DNA from: an uncultured Treponema sp.
GTDB lineage: Bacteria > Spirochaetota > Spirochaetia > Treponematales > Treponemataceae
Reading direction: 5' to 3'
Length of the DNA stretch: 64,000 nt
Assembly: GCA_900317625.1 (NCBI GenBank)
Contig: ONHK01000004.1
Span: 79,615 to 143,614, forward strand
The translations under genes were made by a program, and so were the position numbers. Positions 36,756-44,219 of the stretch are shown here, one piece after another. The first letter of the stretch is position 1; each line of letters starts with the position of its first letter. The notes beneath the pieces are model-generated. The model was not told the origin of the DNA. It searched no databases and saw nothing but the letters and a program-made list of their open reading frames with translations.

Positions 36756-37268
36756 TCATTTCCAACTGATTTTCTGTACCTCATAACTTTCTTTGAAGTG
36801 GAGCGTTTTTAAAGCTTCGTCGGTGCAGAAACAAGTCTGATCATTTATTTTTTCAAATTTCAGATGTTCCACGGCATCTTCTTTCCGCATAATTCCTGCA
36901 AGAACATATTCCACTGTTTCGCCAACTTTGTCATCTGCGATTTTCCCGGAAACAATATCGAATCCATGCTTAAAATCCAAGTCTGAACGGCAGCGGACAA
37001 CAAAATCAAGCCAATCCAAATCCGGATTTGCAAATGTCTTTATTTTTAGATTTCTTGCAAGTTTTTCATCAAATTCATAAATATTAACAATGGCTATTTC
37101 TTCTTTTTCAGTTTGTTTTGAGTATAGCCTTGCAACTCTGACTGCCCAGCGTTCAGCCTGTTCCTTTATGGAAGTTGTGTAAAATCCAAAGCCGAAGTCG
37201 CGTCCTTTTTCTTGGAAGAGAATTTTTGGATTTTTAATCTGCGTGTATGAACCGTGATATAAAATCAT
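36756..37268 (-). CDS. DUF3990 protein, ADP-ribosyltransferase-like
   Basis: 170 residues from ATG 37268, which overlaps the stop of the gene before it (ATGA). The N-terminus MILYHGSYTQI and the segment GFGFYTTSIKEQAERWA match the DUF3990 pattern, a group placed in the ADP-ribosyltransferase superfamily. The conserved C-terminal region is GETVEYVLAGIMRKEDAVEHL. It is a plausible toxin or effector enzyme that modifies a cellular target with NAD, but no target is known. No signal peptide. Confidence 0.75.
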   Translation of the reverse strand: MILYHGSYTQIKNPKILFQEKGRDFGFGFYTTSIKEQAERWAVRVARLYSKQTEKEEIAIVNIYEFDEKLARNLKIKTFANPDLDWLDFVVRCRSDLDFKHGFDIVSGKIADDKVGETVEYVLAGIMRKEDAVEHLKFEKINDQTCFCTDEALKTLHFKESYEVQKISWK

Positions 37269-37474
37269 TTTTTGTTCTCCGTACCACCTGAAAGCCACTT
37301 GTCAAAATAATTCATCAGATATGTTTTTCCCATTCCATGCAAATCTTCATAGTCACTTTCAAGATGATTTAGAAGTTTGGTTTTTTCAAAATCCTTAAAA
37401 ACCTTAGATGACGGAAGATTTTTATATTCGGCGTAGTTCTCTATGCAATATGTTTTAAATGAAAGAAGTGACAT
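37265..37474 (-). CDS. DUF3791 small protein
   Basis: 69 residues: FKTYCIENYAEYKNLPSSKVF, then DYEDLHGMGKTYLMNYFDKWL. This matches the DUF3791 pattern (CIENYA...LH..G..Y). It is first in the three-gene unit; the start follows GTGGAG. DUF3791 genes are often found before DUF3990, and an antitoxin role has been suggested by such pairing; that is inference. Confidence 0.75.
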   Translation of the reverse strand: MSLLSFKTYCIENYAEYKNLPSSKVFKDFEKTKLLNHLESDYEDLHGMGKTYLMNYFDKWLSGGTENKK

Positions 37475-37667
37475 TTTTTTACTCCACTGATATTTTTCAA
37501 AACAATTTGGAATTTCGCCTAATTTTAATATTGGAAACCGTAGATTATTATAACATAGACCAGAAGATTTTTTAACTGTTTGTGAGTTAAATAAAAAAGT
37601 CCACTGCCTGATAATTCGATAAAAACATCTTCTTAACTGGTATTACCATTCTTGATACTGTGATTCT

Positions 37668-37744
37668 TGCGTTAGGGATTGTAGCGAAAATGAGCGCAGC
37701 GAATTGTAACGGAAAGCCCGACAGCACGGATGTGCTGGAACGCC
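37668..37744. repeat. Structured intergenic element next to corA
   Basis: About 77 nt closed by GCGTT (37668-37672) and AACGC (37738-37742). GGG (37674-37676) can pair with CCC (37716-37718), and a perfect hairpin CAGCAC-GGAT-GTGCTG lies at 37721-37736. It is richer in GC than its surroundings and resembles dispersed repeats of the form GCGTTAGGGATTG...AAAGCCCGAC...AACGCCC in several bacterial groups. It lies 4 bp from the corA stop and may serve as its 3' end. Confidence 0.5.
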
Positions 37745-37748
37745 CAGA

Positions 37749-38798
37749 TTATTCTTCCAGAGCGGCTTCGATTGATTTTAATCTTCGGGCGGCTTTTCGT
37801 TCTTTTCGTTTTTGTGTTACTGATTTTTTTTGATATTTTGGTTTTCGCGGGTACTTTGTCTCGTAGAATCCAAGGATGACATTTGTTATAAAAATTGAGA
37901 CAAGGCAGATTGCGGAGATAATCCAGACTGAAAGGCGGCCGTATTTTACAAAAGGTAGGTCAACGTTCATTCCGAAGAAACTTGTGATGAATGTTGGAAC
38001 CATCATGATGATGTTAAGGATGGAAAGTCGCTTCATGTAGACGTTCAGGTTGTTTGAGATTACGCTGTCGAACGCGTCTGTTACGCCTAAAAGGACGTTT
38101 CGGTATGTGTCCGCCATTTCAATCGCCTGCTTGTTGTCGATTTCAACATCTTCCAGCCAGTCCATGTCGTCGTAGTCGAGCTTTATGAGTTTTGTCTTGT
38201 GGAATTTTTCAAGAAGAAGCTGGTTGCTCTTTAGGGAAGTTGTAAAGTACACAAGGGATTTTTCAAGGCTAAGGAGCTGGATGATTTCCTTGTTTTCAAT
38301 TGAAAGCTGAAGCTCGTTCTGGATTGCAGTTGAGCGCCGGTTGATTTCTTTAAGGTAGCGAAGGAACGTTATGTTTGAACGCCCGATAATGCGCATGATG
38401 AAAGCCGGAAAATCCGCAAGGACAATTCCTTTTGCGCGGCCGGTTGCAAAATCCCTAAGAACTTCGCAGTCGGTCCAGCAGATTGTGATGATTACGTTGT
38501 CTTTTAAGATGATTCCGAGCGGAATTGTGAAATACGGAGTTTCTGCGGATGGCTCGAAAATCGGAAGTCTAAGAATTGTAAGAACATAATCGTCGCCATC
38601 TTCCAGGCGCGAAAGTTCATCCGGGTCAAGAATGTCAAGGATGTGTTCCGGGTCGATTCCGTAATTTTCCTGAAGCTGCTCAACGTCGTCGCGGGTTACA
38701 ATTCTAGCGTCAACCCAAGTTCTAGCCTGTGCGTCAATATCATCTTCTTTTACTTTTACAAGCTTTCCACCTGTCTGTTGCTGCCAGTAAGTAATCAT
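37749..38798 (-). CDS. corA: CorA-family magnesium/divalent cation transporter
   Basis: 349 residues. A large cytoplasmic domain is followed by two C-terminal helices with the selectivity motif FFGMNVDLP (GMN) between them. The C-terminus is very basic (KKSVTQKRKERKAARRLKS). Forms a pentameric Mg2+ channel in the inner membrane. AGGAAAC precedes the ATG. Confidence 0.93.
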   Translation of the reverse strand: MITYWQQQTGGKLVKVKEDDIDAQARTWVDARIVTRDDVEQLQENYGIDPEHILDILDPDELSRLEDGDDYVLTILRLPIFEPSAETPYFTIPLGIILKDNVIITICWTDCEVLRDFATGRAKGIVLADFPAFIMRIIGRSNITFLRYLKEINRRSTAIQNELQLSIENKEIIQLLSLEKSLVYFTTSLKSNQLLLEKFHKTKLIKLDYDDMDWLEDVEIDNKQAIEMADTYRNVLLGVTDAFDSVISNNLNVYMKRLSILNIIMMVPTFITSFFGMNVDLPFVKYGRLSVWIISAICLVSIFITNVILGFYETKYPRKPKYQKKSVTQKRKERKAARRLKSIEAALEE

Positions 38799-38907
38799 TG
38801 AAGTTTCCTCGGATTACGGATTCTCTGCGGATTTACAAAACCAAAATGATAGTAACATAAAAAAAGGCGATGGGCAAGGATGGGGAAGAGGCTGTTGGCT
38901 GGGAGAT

Positions 38908-39282
38908 TTACCAGATAGTTTTTACTTTATATGAAGGAATTTTTGAATCTGTTGTTACAATTGTTAAATCATTTTCTATTGCTTGTGCAATTAATAATCT
39001 GTCAAATGGATCTCTATGGATATCTGGTAAAGTTTTTATTGTTTCTGCATCATATTCTGTTGGTGGAAGATATATAAATTCTTCATTTTCTAAAACAGAT
39101 TTTAATCTTGGAATATCAATGTCAAATTGTAAGCTGCCTTTTGTCTGTTTAATCGCAATTTCCCATAATGAGACAAAACTGAAAAAACATCTTTTTGTTT
39201 CCATGATTTTTCTTGCAGTAGGAGAAAGTTCTTCATTACCTGAGACATACCAAATTATTGCATGAGTATCTAATAAATACAT
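38908..39282 (-). CDS. vapC: VapC-type PIN-domain toxin
   Basis: 124 residues. Acidic metal-binding residues of the PIN ribonuclease fold are present: MYLLDTHAIIWY (Asp 5), SFVSLWEIAIK (Glu), RDPFDRLLIAQA (Asp) and IVTTDSKI (Asp). VapC enzymes cleave tRNA or rRNA. The start overlaps the stop of the antitoxin gene (TAATG), typical of a toxin-antitoxin pair. Confidence 0.92.
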   Translation of the reverse strand: MYLLDTHAIIWYVSGNEELSPTARKIMETKRCFFSFVSLWEIAIKQTKGSLQFDIDIPRLKSVLENEEFIYLPPTEYDAETIKTLPDIHRDPFDRLLIAQAIENDLTIVTTDSKIPSYKVKTIW

Positions 39283-39503
39283 TACATATACTCCGCAAAA
39301 TCTTCGATCGGTTTGTCAAAATCTGGAGACATTTTGCATGGTATATTTTTTAAACAACCGAACCCTTTTTTCTTTGTCTTTTTATTATTTTGTTTTTCAG
39401 AGGTAGTGAATTTATAAAAGACATAATCTACATATGAAGCAACTTCTTCAAGTGCGGACTGAGGAAGTGTTTTTAATTTTGTATAAAGACCTGAATATAT
39501 CAT
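39282..39503 (-). CDS. vapB: VapB-like (DUF2281-type) antitoxin
   Basis: 73 residues from ATG 39503, which follows AAGGAGG. The N-terminus LYTKLKTLPQSALEEVASYVDYVFYKF matches DUF2281 antitoxins paired with PIN toxins; the C-terminus (DKPIEDFAEYM) would wrap the toxin. An extended -10 (TGCTATAAT, minus strand, 39540-39532) lies 30 bp upstream and probably drives the pair. Confidence 0.85.
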   Translation of the reverse strand: MIYSGLYTKLKTLPQSALEEVASYVDYVFYKFTTSEKQNNKKTKKKGFGCLKNIPCKMSPDFDKPIEDFAEYM

Positions 39504-39624
39504 AAAATACCTCCTTGTTAATTTCGGTTTTATTATAGCATATCTGATTAAATTTTCTACTATCAAATTTTCGGATTTCGCAGAGTTCTTATGTAGAATC
39601 TATGTTAAATTTAAAGAAAAAAGA

Positions 39625-39653
39625 TTGCTTTTGGAATAATTCAATTTTATACT
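39625..39653 (+). promoter_or_regulatory. Promoter of the FGE-like lipoprotein gene
   Basis: TTGCTT (39625-39630), 17 bp, TATACT (39648-39653), followed by a 40-nt leader with AAGGAG before the ATG at 39694. Confidence 0.6.
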
Positions 39654-39693
39654 GAAAAGGAATTCTCTTTGAAAAAAGGGAAAAGGAGACAAA

Positions 39694-41026
39694 ATGAACA
39701 ACGTTTTTACAAAATCAACTGTGCTTTTGGCACTTTTGGCAATTTTGATGGGGGGGTATGACTTCTTGTAAAGAAGACAGCGATTCAGGTGATTCGCAAC
39801 CTAGATATGTTGGAAAAATCTATTCAGCGAAAGACGGCAAAAGCTATTTAAAAATCAACACAAAAGACACTGCGACTTATTATGTTTGGAAAGATGGCAC
39901 TGAAGTTCAGGCTTTGGCAAGAGCGGCAGAAACTAATTCGACAGTTTCTGGGCATTATGTGGAGTATCAGGGAAAATACACTGTTGACGGAGAAATGTTC
40001 AGTTTAAAAATAAACTGGACGGATGATGATGGAAATGAAACTGAACTGACAATTGATGCGGATCTTACGAATGGAAGTACTCTTGTTAATTTTAAAATCA
40101 ATGACGAATCAGTGGATTTTGTAAAGGTAAAAACTAATCCTAAAAAACCTGGTGATGTTGTTATTGATGAAGATGATTCTAGTGATGATGGTTCTGATAC
40201 TGATGATGTTACGGTTTTAGAAGGTGGTTTTGTAAAAATCCCTGCTAAATCAATTAAAGGAACAGAAACTTGGACTCCAGAGTCAAAGATTTTTATAAAT
40301 GGACGGAAAATTGAGATTAAGGCTTTCTATATGTGTGACCATCCTGTAACAAGAGCAGAATATAAGGCTATCATTGGCTCTGATCCTAGCAGAGCAACTG
40401 CTTATGATAAAAAAGGAAATGAGCTTACAGGAGATGCAGTTGGAAATAATCCTGTTAATAGTGTCTGTTGGTACGATGCAATTGTATATTGCAATAAACT
40501 ATCTATTAAGGAAAATCTGACCCCCTGCTACTCAATAAAAAATTCAACAGACCCTGATGAATGGGGATATGTTCCTCGCGATAACGATAAAATGTGGGAT
40601 GCTGTAATTTGCGATTTTTCTGCAGATGGTTATCGTTTGCCTACAGAGGCTGAATGGGAATGGGCTGCACGTGGTGGAAAAAGTTATACTTATTCTGGCA
40701 GCGATAATATTGATGAAGTTGCATGGTATAAAGAAAACACGAATGGTACAGGAACAAGAGATGTAAAGTCAAAAAAAGCCAATGGATATGGACTTTACGA
40801 TATGAGTGGAAATGTATGTGAATGGTGTTGGGACTGGAGGGATTCGTATTCAACAATATCAAAAGATACAGATGAGACAGGTCCATCTTCTGGTACTAAA
40901 CGTTGTCAGCGAGGTGGTTCTTGGATTGACGTTGCTGGGCTTTTGGAGATTTCTAACCGAAGTTCTATAGCAACGTATAGTCGTGATTGGATCTACGGTT
41001 TCCGTGTAGTTCGCACAGCAAAATAA
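39694..41026 (+). CDS. FGE/SUMF1-fold lipoprotein, frameshifted at a G7 tract in the signal peptide
   Basis: A good ribosome-binding site (AAGGAG) and ATG at 39694 begin a lipoprotein signal peptide (MNNVFTKSTVLLALLAILMG), but the frame hits a stop at 39772. The run of seven G at 39750-39756 has one G too many: with six G, the signal continues into GMTSCKED and joins the long frame that opens at 39758. The mature protein (about 420 residues) has a Thr/Asp-rich first part and an FGE domain (FVKIPAKSIKG, CWYDAIVYCNKLS, YRLPTEAEWEWAARGG, DMSGNVCEWCWDW, RGGSW). Both catalytic Cys of FGE are missing. OFF phase, pseudogene or sequencing error are all possible. Confidence 0.75.
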
Positions 41027-41053
41027 TATTTTAGTAGTACATCATATTGTGTA

Positions 41054-41083
41054 TACCTCTGGCAGATTTTTGTCAGAGGTATT
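41054..41083. terminator. Hairpin after the FGE-like lipoprotein
   Basis: ATACCTCTG / CAGAGGTAT, nine perfect pairs with a 12-nt loop. No T tract follows, so it may protect the mRNA 3' end and not terminate by itself. Confidence 0.45.
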
Positions 41084-41190
41084 GCTTATGATAATGCTTT
41101 AATTTTTCTTGGTGGCTTTCCCATAGATTAATATTGTCTTGAGTAGTTGCAATTCAATCTCAATAAAACATTTAGATTTCATACAAAATT

Positions 41191-41469
41191 CTATCTTCCA
41201 AATAAATCTGAATGTGAACCTGTCCGAGACAATTCCAATACAAGTTCATCATTATTGATAAAATAAATAAGCAACCAGTCCGGCTGAATATGACATTCCA
41301 TGTGTTTTGCCCAATTGCCAGAAAGTTGGTGGTCTTTATTTTTTGCGGGAAGAGGCTCTTGTTTTATCAGTTTTTCAAGGACTTCAATAAAAAGACTTTC
41401 GTCTTTTCCTCTTTTCAAGGCAAGTTTATAATCTTTTTTAAATTGGTTTGAATAACGTGGTTTAAGCAT
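41191..41469 (-). CDS. yafQ: YafQ-type RelE-superfamily mRNA interferase toxin
   Basis: 92 residues, a typical length. Family features: YSNQFKKDYKLALKRG at the N-terminus, DHQLSGNW, ECHIQPDWLLIY and GSHSDLFG with the His residues and terminal aromatic used in catalysis. It would cut mRNA on the ribosome. It overlaps the dinJ-like antitoxin by 8 bp. Confidence 0.92.
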   Translation of the reverse strand: MLKPRYSNQFKKDYKLALKRGKDESLFIEVLEKLIKQEPLPAKNKDHQLSGNWAKHMECHIQPDWLLIYFINNDELVLELSRTGSHSDLFGR

Positions 41470-41731
41470 GGAGTGAATCCATTAGTTCTGCTATTGAATC
41501 AAATGCAGGACTTAAATTTTTGCCTTCTTCTGTTTCTTTCATAACTTTTGCGGTTAATGAGTTTGGAGTTTCATAGCCGATTTCAAAAGGAATTCTTTTT
41601 TCTCTTATAACTTGCTTTAGAAAAACATTGATTGCGCTTGTCATTGAAAGACCAAAATCTGCAAAAAGCTGTTCTGCTTTCTTTTTTGTGTCTATATCCG
41701 TTCTGATATTTATTGTTGCCATTGTGTTCAT
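41462..41731 (-). CDS. dinJ: RelB/DinJ-type antitoxin
   Basis: 89 residues from ATG 41731, which follows AGGAAATC; the frame extends to 41773 but without a better signal. TINIRTDIDTKKKAEQLF and LSMTSAINVFLKQVIREK are the ribbon-helix-helix pattern of RelB/DinJ. The C-terminus binds the toxin. An imperfect palindrome at 41746-41773 (TTGCA...TGCAA) just upstream is a candidate autoregulatory operator. Confidence 0.9.
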   Translation of the reverse strand: MNTMATINIRTDIDTKKKAEQLFADFGLSMTSAINVFLKQVIREKRIPFEIGYETPNSLTAKVMKETEEGKNLSPAFDSIAELMDSLHA

Positions 41732-41886
41732 TTTGATTTCCTGTATTGCATAATATAACATAATGTGTTGCAAAACGCTATATGATTTGTATCATTTTTC
41801 ATGAATACCCAACAGCAAACTGCCGTTCCAGGCTTACCCCAGAATCTATAAATATTTTTCTTATCCGTATAAATTCTCAGTATGTA

Positions 41887-42040
41887 GGGTATTATGTTTT
41901 GTTAAACTAAACATAATGATTTGTTACTGAAAACATAATCTTTTGTTACTGAGAATATAATGTTTTCTTTAACAAAACATAATACTTTGTGTAACAGAAT
42001 AAAATATTTACTTTAACAAAATATTATGGTCTACAGTAAC
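41887..42040. repeat. Seven tandem imperfect 22-bp repeats
   Basis: Units begin at 41887, 41909, 41931, 41953, 41975, 41997 and 42019, each exactly 22 bp. The approximate consensus is RAAYATAATNNTTTNTTWMMKA; units 1 and 2 of the good block share 20 of 22 bases, and the first unit is the most degenerate. The sequence also contains inverted matches (ATTATGTTTTGTTAA at 41891 against TTAACAAAACATAAT at 41969). The 22-bp period is not a multiple of three and no frame is open, so it is non-coding. The remaining bases 41774-41886 show nothing I can name. Confidence 0.75.
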
Positions 42041-42057
42041 AAAAAATCTTGTGAAAT

Positions 42058-42089
42058 ATTTCCGTTTTTGATTTTTTTTTGCGATAAAT
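42058..42089 (+). promoter_or_regulatory. Conserved upstream block, copy 2
   Basis: Matches 27412-27443 at 31 of 32 positions, and like it lies just upstream of a lipoprotein gene. The block begins 18 bp after the 22-bp repeat array. Confidence 0.55.
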
Positions 42090-42093
42090 TTGT

Positions 42094-42528
42094 ATGAAAA
42101 AGAGATGTAAGATGATTTTTGTGGGGTTGATGGCTGTTCAGTTTTGTATTTGTGCATGTGTTTCTGTGCGAGAAACTGCGCCGTATTTTGCTTCCGTGGA
42201 ATTTAATTTTAGGCAGGAAGGGCTTGCTTTTGGCTTCAATTTTTTGAACGAAAGCTTAAAAACTGTTGAAAAAGTTGATTTTGCAGTTTGCGTCGCTGAT
42301 TCAGTAAATGATGATTTTTCTGCACGCAAATTTTTTGCCTCATGTAAAATCTGTGTACCGCCCGCTGAATCTGTTGAAGATTATTTTGAAGTGCAGGATT
42401 TTTTTGACTTGTTCGACTATGATGATTTTAATGAAACGAATTTGCAAATTGAATCTTTTTATGCGGAAAAAATCTATTACTCAGATGGGAGTTTTTTTGA
42501 AGACGCGTTCGGGCGTTTTGCAAAATAA
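42094..42528 (+). CDS. Small lipoprotein of unknown function
   Basis: 144 residues. Signal peptide with lipobox-like ICAC (Cys about 22). The body is acidic and aromatic (EVQDFFDLFDYDDFNETN), beta-rich, and not recognised. A second ATG at 42112 is possible. Likely expressed from the conserved block just upstream. A hairpin at 42536-42574 ends the unit. Confidence 0.65.
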   Translation: MKKRCKMIFVGLMAVQFCICACVSVRETAPYFASVEFNFRQEGLAFGFNFLNESLKTVEKVDFAVCVADSVNDDFSARKFFASCKICVPPAESVEDYFEVQDFFDLFDYDDFNETNLQIESFYAEKIYYSDGSFFEDAFGRFAK

Positions 42529-42535
42529 AAAATGA

Positions 42536-42574
42536 GTTTTGTGGCGGCTTCAATAAGTTCAGCCACCACAAAAC
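42536..42574. terminator. Bidirectional terminator hairpin between convergent genes
   Basis: GTTTTGTGG-C-GGCT pairs with AGCC-A-CCACAAAAC around an 11-nt loop. On the minus strand it is followed, three bases later, by a T run. It lies between the small lipoprotein gene and the carboxyltransferase gene. Confidence 0.65.
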
Positions 42575-42592
42575 ATTCTGTCTGCAATAATT

Positions 42593-44089
42593 TTACAGTG
42601 GAATATTTCCGTGCTTTTTAGCAGGCTTGTCCATTGACTGTTTGTCTGCTAGGAAGCGGAAACTGTCTGCAACATATTTGCGTGTTGCGGAAGGTTCAAT
42701 TACTTCAGAAATATAACCGCGTTTTGCCGCGATTGTCGGTGTCATGATTTCCTGTTCGTACTGAGCTTTCTTTTCTGCAACGTATTCAGCTTTTTCCGGA
42801 TCTTTTAAATCTTTTGCGTACAGAATACCGATTGCGCCGTCTGCGCCCATTACTGCGATTTCAGAAGTTGGCCAGGCATAAACGTAATCTGCACCGATGT
42901 GTTTTGAGCACATTGCAATGTAAGCACCGCCGTAAGCTTTTCTTGTGATTACAGTTACTTTTGGAACTGTTGATTCACTGTAAGCATAAATAACTTTTGC
43001 GCCGTGGCGGATAATTCCTTTCTGTTCCTCCTGTGGACCTGGAATAAATCCTGGAACATCAACAAATGTCAGCAAAGGAATATTGTATGCGTCGCAATAG
43101 CGAACATGACGGGCGATTTTGTCAGAAGCGTCGCAGTCAAGAACACCGCCCATTCCGGCAGGATTGTTTGCAACAATTCCAACTGAACGTCCTTCAACTT
43201 TTGCAAAACCTGTTACGCAGTTAATTGCGAATTCTGAGGAAGTTTCAAAGAATGAGTTGTCATCTGTAACATCTTCGATTACTTCGCGGATGTCGTAACC
43301 TTTGTGTGTGTTTTCTGGAAGGATTTTTTCAATATGTTTTGACTTTTTATGTTCGTCGTACTTGAATTTTGCAGCCTGAACAATTTCATCACCATAGTAG
43401 TGTGGAATATAGTCCAAGAGTTTTCGTACTTTTTCAAAACATTCTGGTTCAGAAATACATCGGAACTGGGCAACTCCTGATTTTTTTGAATGGATTGAAG
43501 CGCCTCCAAGATCTTCTGCCGAAATATCCATGAACATTACAGATTTTACAACTTTTGGTCCAGTGATAAAGAGCTGGGAGATTTTGTCTACAGCAAAAAT
43601 AAAGTCTGTGATTCCTGGTGAATAAACTGCACCGCCGGCACAAGGTCCTGCGATGATTGAAATCTGTGGAACTGAGCCAGATGCCCGTACATTCTGATAG
43701 AAAAGGTCGCCGTAACCGCAAAGAGCGTCTACGCCTTCCTGAATACGTGCTCCGCCCGAATCGTTGATTCCGATAACAGGACAGCGGGCCTGAATTGCCT
43801 TATCAATAAGTTCCGCGATTTTCTTTCCGTGCATTAATCCAAGCGAACCGCCTTGAACTGTAAAGTCCTGTGCGTAAACCGCTACTTTTCTTCCGTTAAT
43901 TGTTCCAAAACCTGTAATTACGCCATCATAAGGAATGTCTTTCTTTTCCATTCCAAAACTTGTGCAGTTGTGGCGAACTCCAGAATAAATTTCCATGAAA
44001 GAGTCTTTGTCTACAAGATTGTTGATTCGTTCAATGGCATGCCATTTGCCTTTTTCGTGTTGTTTTTCAACATTGTATGTGTAAGCCAT
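42593..44089 (-). CDS. Acyl-CoA carboxyltransferase beta-type subunit (propionyl/methylmalonyl-CoA group)
   Basis: 498 residues. Both crotonase-like halves are complete: INDSGGARIQEGVDALCGYG, IAGPCAGGAVYSPGITDF, then FVDVPGFIPGPQEEQKGIIRHGAK and TRKAYGGAYIAM. It belongs to the PccB/MmdA group that moves carboxyl groups between biotin and acyl-CoA. No biotin carrier, biotin carboxylase or decarboxylase membrane subunit is adjacent, so the partners are elsewhere and the exact reaction is open. A strong promoter with a palindrome lies upstream. Confidence 0.9.
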   Translation of the reverse strand: MAYTYNVEKQHEKGKWHAIERINNLVDKDSFMEIYSGVRHNCTSFGMEKKDIPYDGVITGFGTINGRKVAVYAQDFTVQGGSLGLMHGKKIAELIDKAIQARCPVIGINDSGGARIQEGVDALCGYGDLFYQNVRASGSVPQISIIAGPCAGGAVYSPGITDFIFAVDKISQLFITGPKVVKSVMFMDISAEDLGGASIHSKKSGVAQFRCISEPECFEKVRKLLDYIPHYYGDEIVQAAKFKYDEHKKSKHIEKILPENTHKGYDIREVIEDVTDDNSFFETSSEFAINCVTGFAKVEGRSVGIVANNPAGMGGVLDCDASDKIARHVRYCDAYNIPLLTFVDVPGFIPGPQEEQKGIIRHGAKVIYAYSESTVPKVTVITRKAYGGAYIAMCSKHIGADYVYAWPTSEIAVMGADGAIGILYAKDLKDPEKAEYVAEKKAQYEQEIMTPTIAAKRGYISEVIEPSATRKYVADSFRFLADKQSMDKPAKKHGNIPL

Positions 44090-44125
44090 TTAAGTGGTAA
44101 CCTCCAAAAGTCACTTATCGTTTTT

Positions 44126-44177
44126 AGTTTATATAATCAGTCTTTTAGTGTCAATGACATTTTTTGAAAAAATGTCA
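44126..44177 (-). promoter_or_regulatory. Promoter with perfect 23-bp palindrome upstream of the carboxyltransferase gene
   Basis: On the minus strand, TTGACA (44154-44149) is followed by TATAAA at 15 bp (44133-44128) or TAAACT at 17 bp. Directly upstream and touching the -35 is a perfect palindrome, TGACATTTTTT-C-AAAAAATGTCA (44177-44155). It suggests an operator for an activator or repressor. Confidence 0.6.
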
Positions 44178-44219
44178 GAATGAATTTTTATCATCTTAGG
44201 TCGTTCTAATCTGGATTTT

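Noticed and set aside
38870..39265. Plus-strand frame opposite vapC
   Set aside because: Antisense shadow; the minus strand encodes a complete PIN domain with the antitoxin overlapping its start.
41887..42040. CRISPR array in the 22-bp repeats
   Set aside because: The units are contiguous, degenerate and have no unique spacers; no cas genes are nearby.
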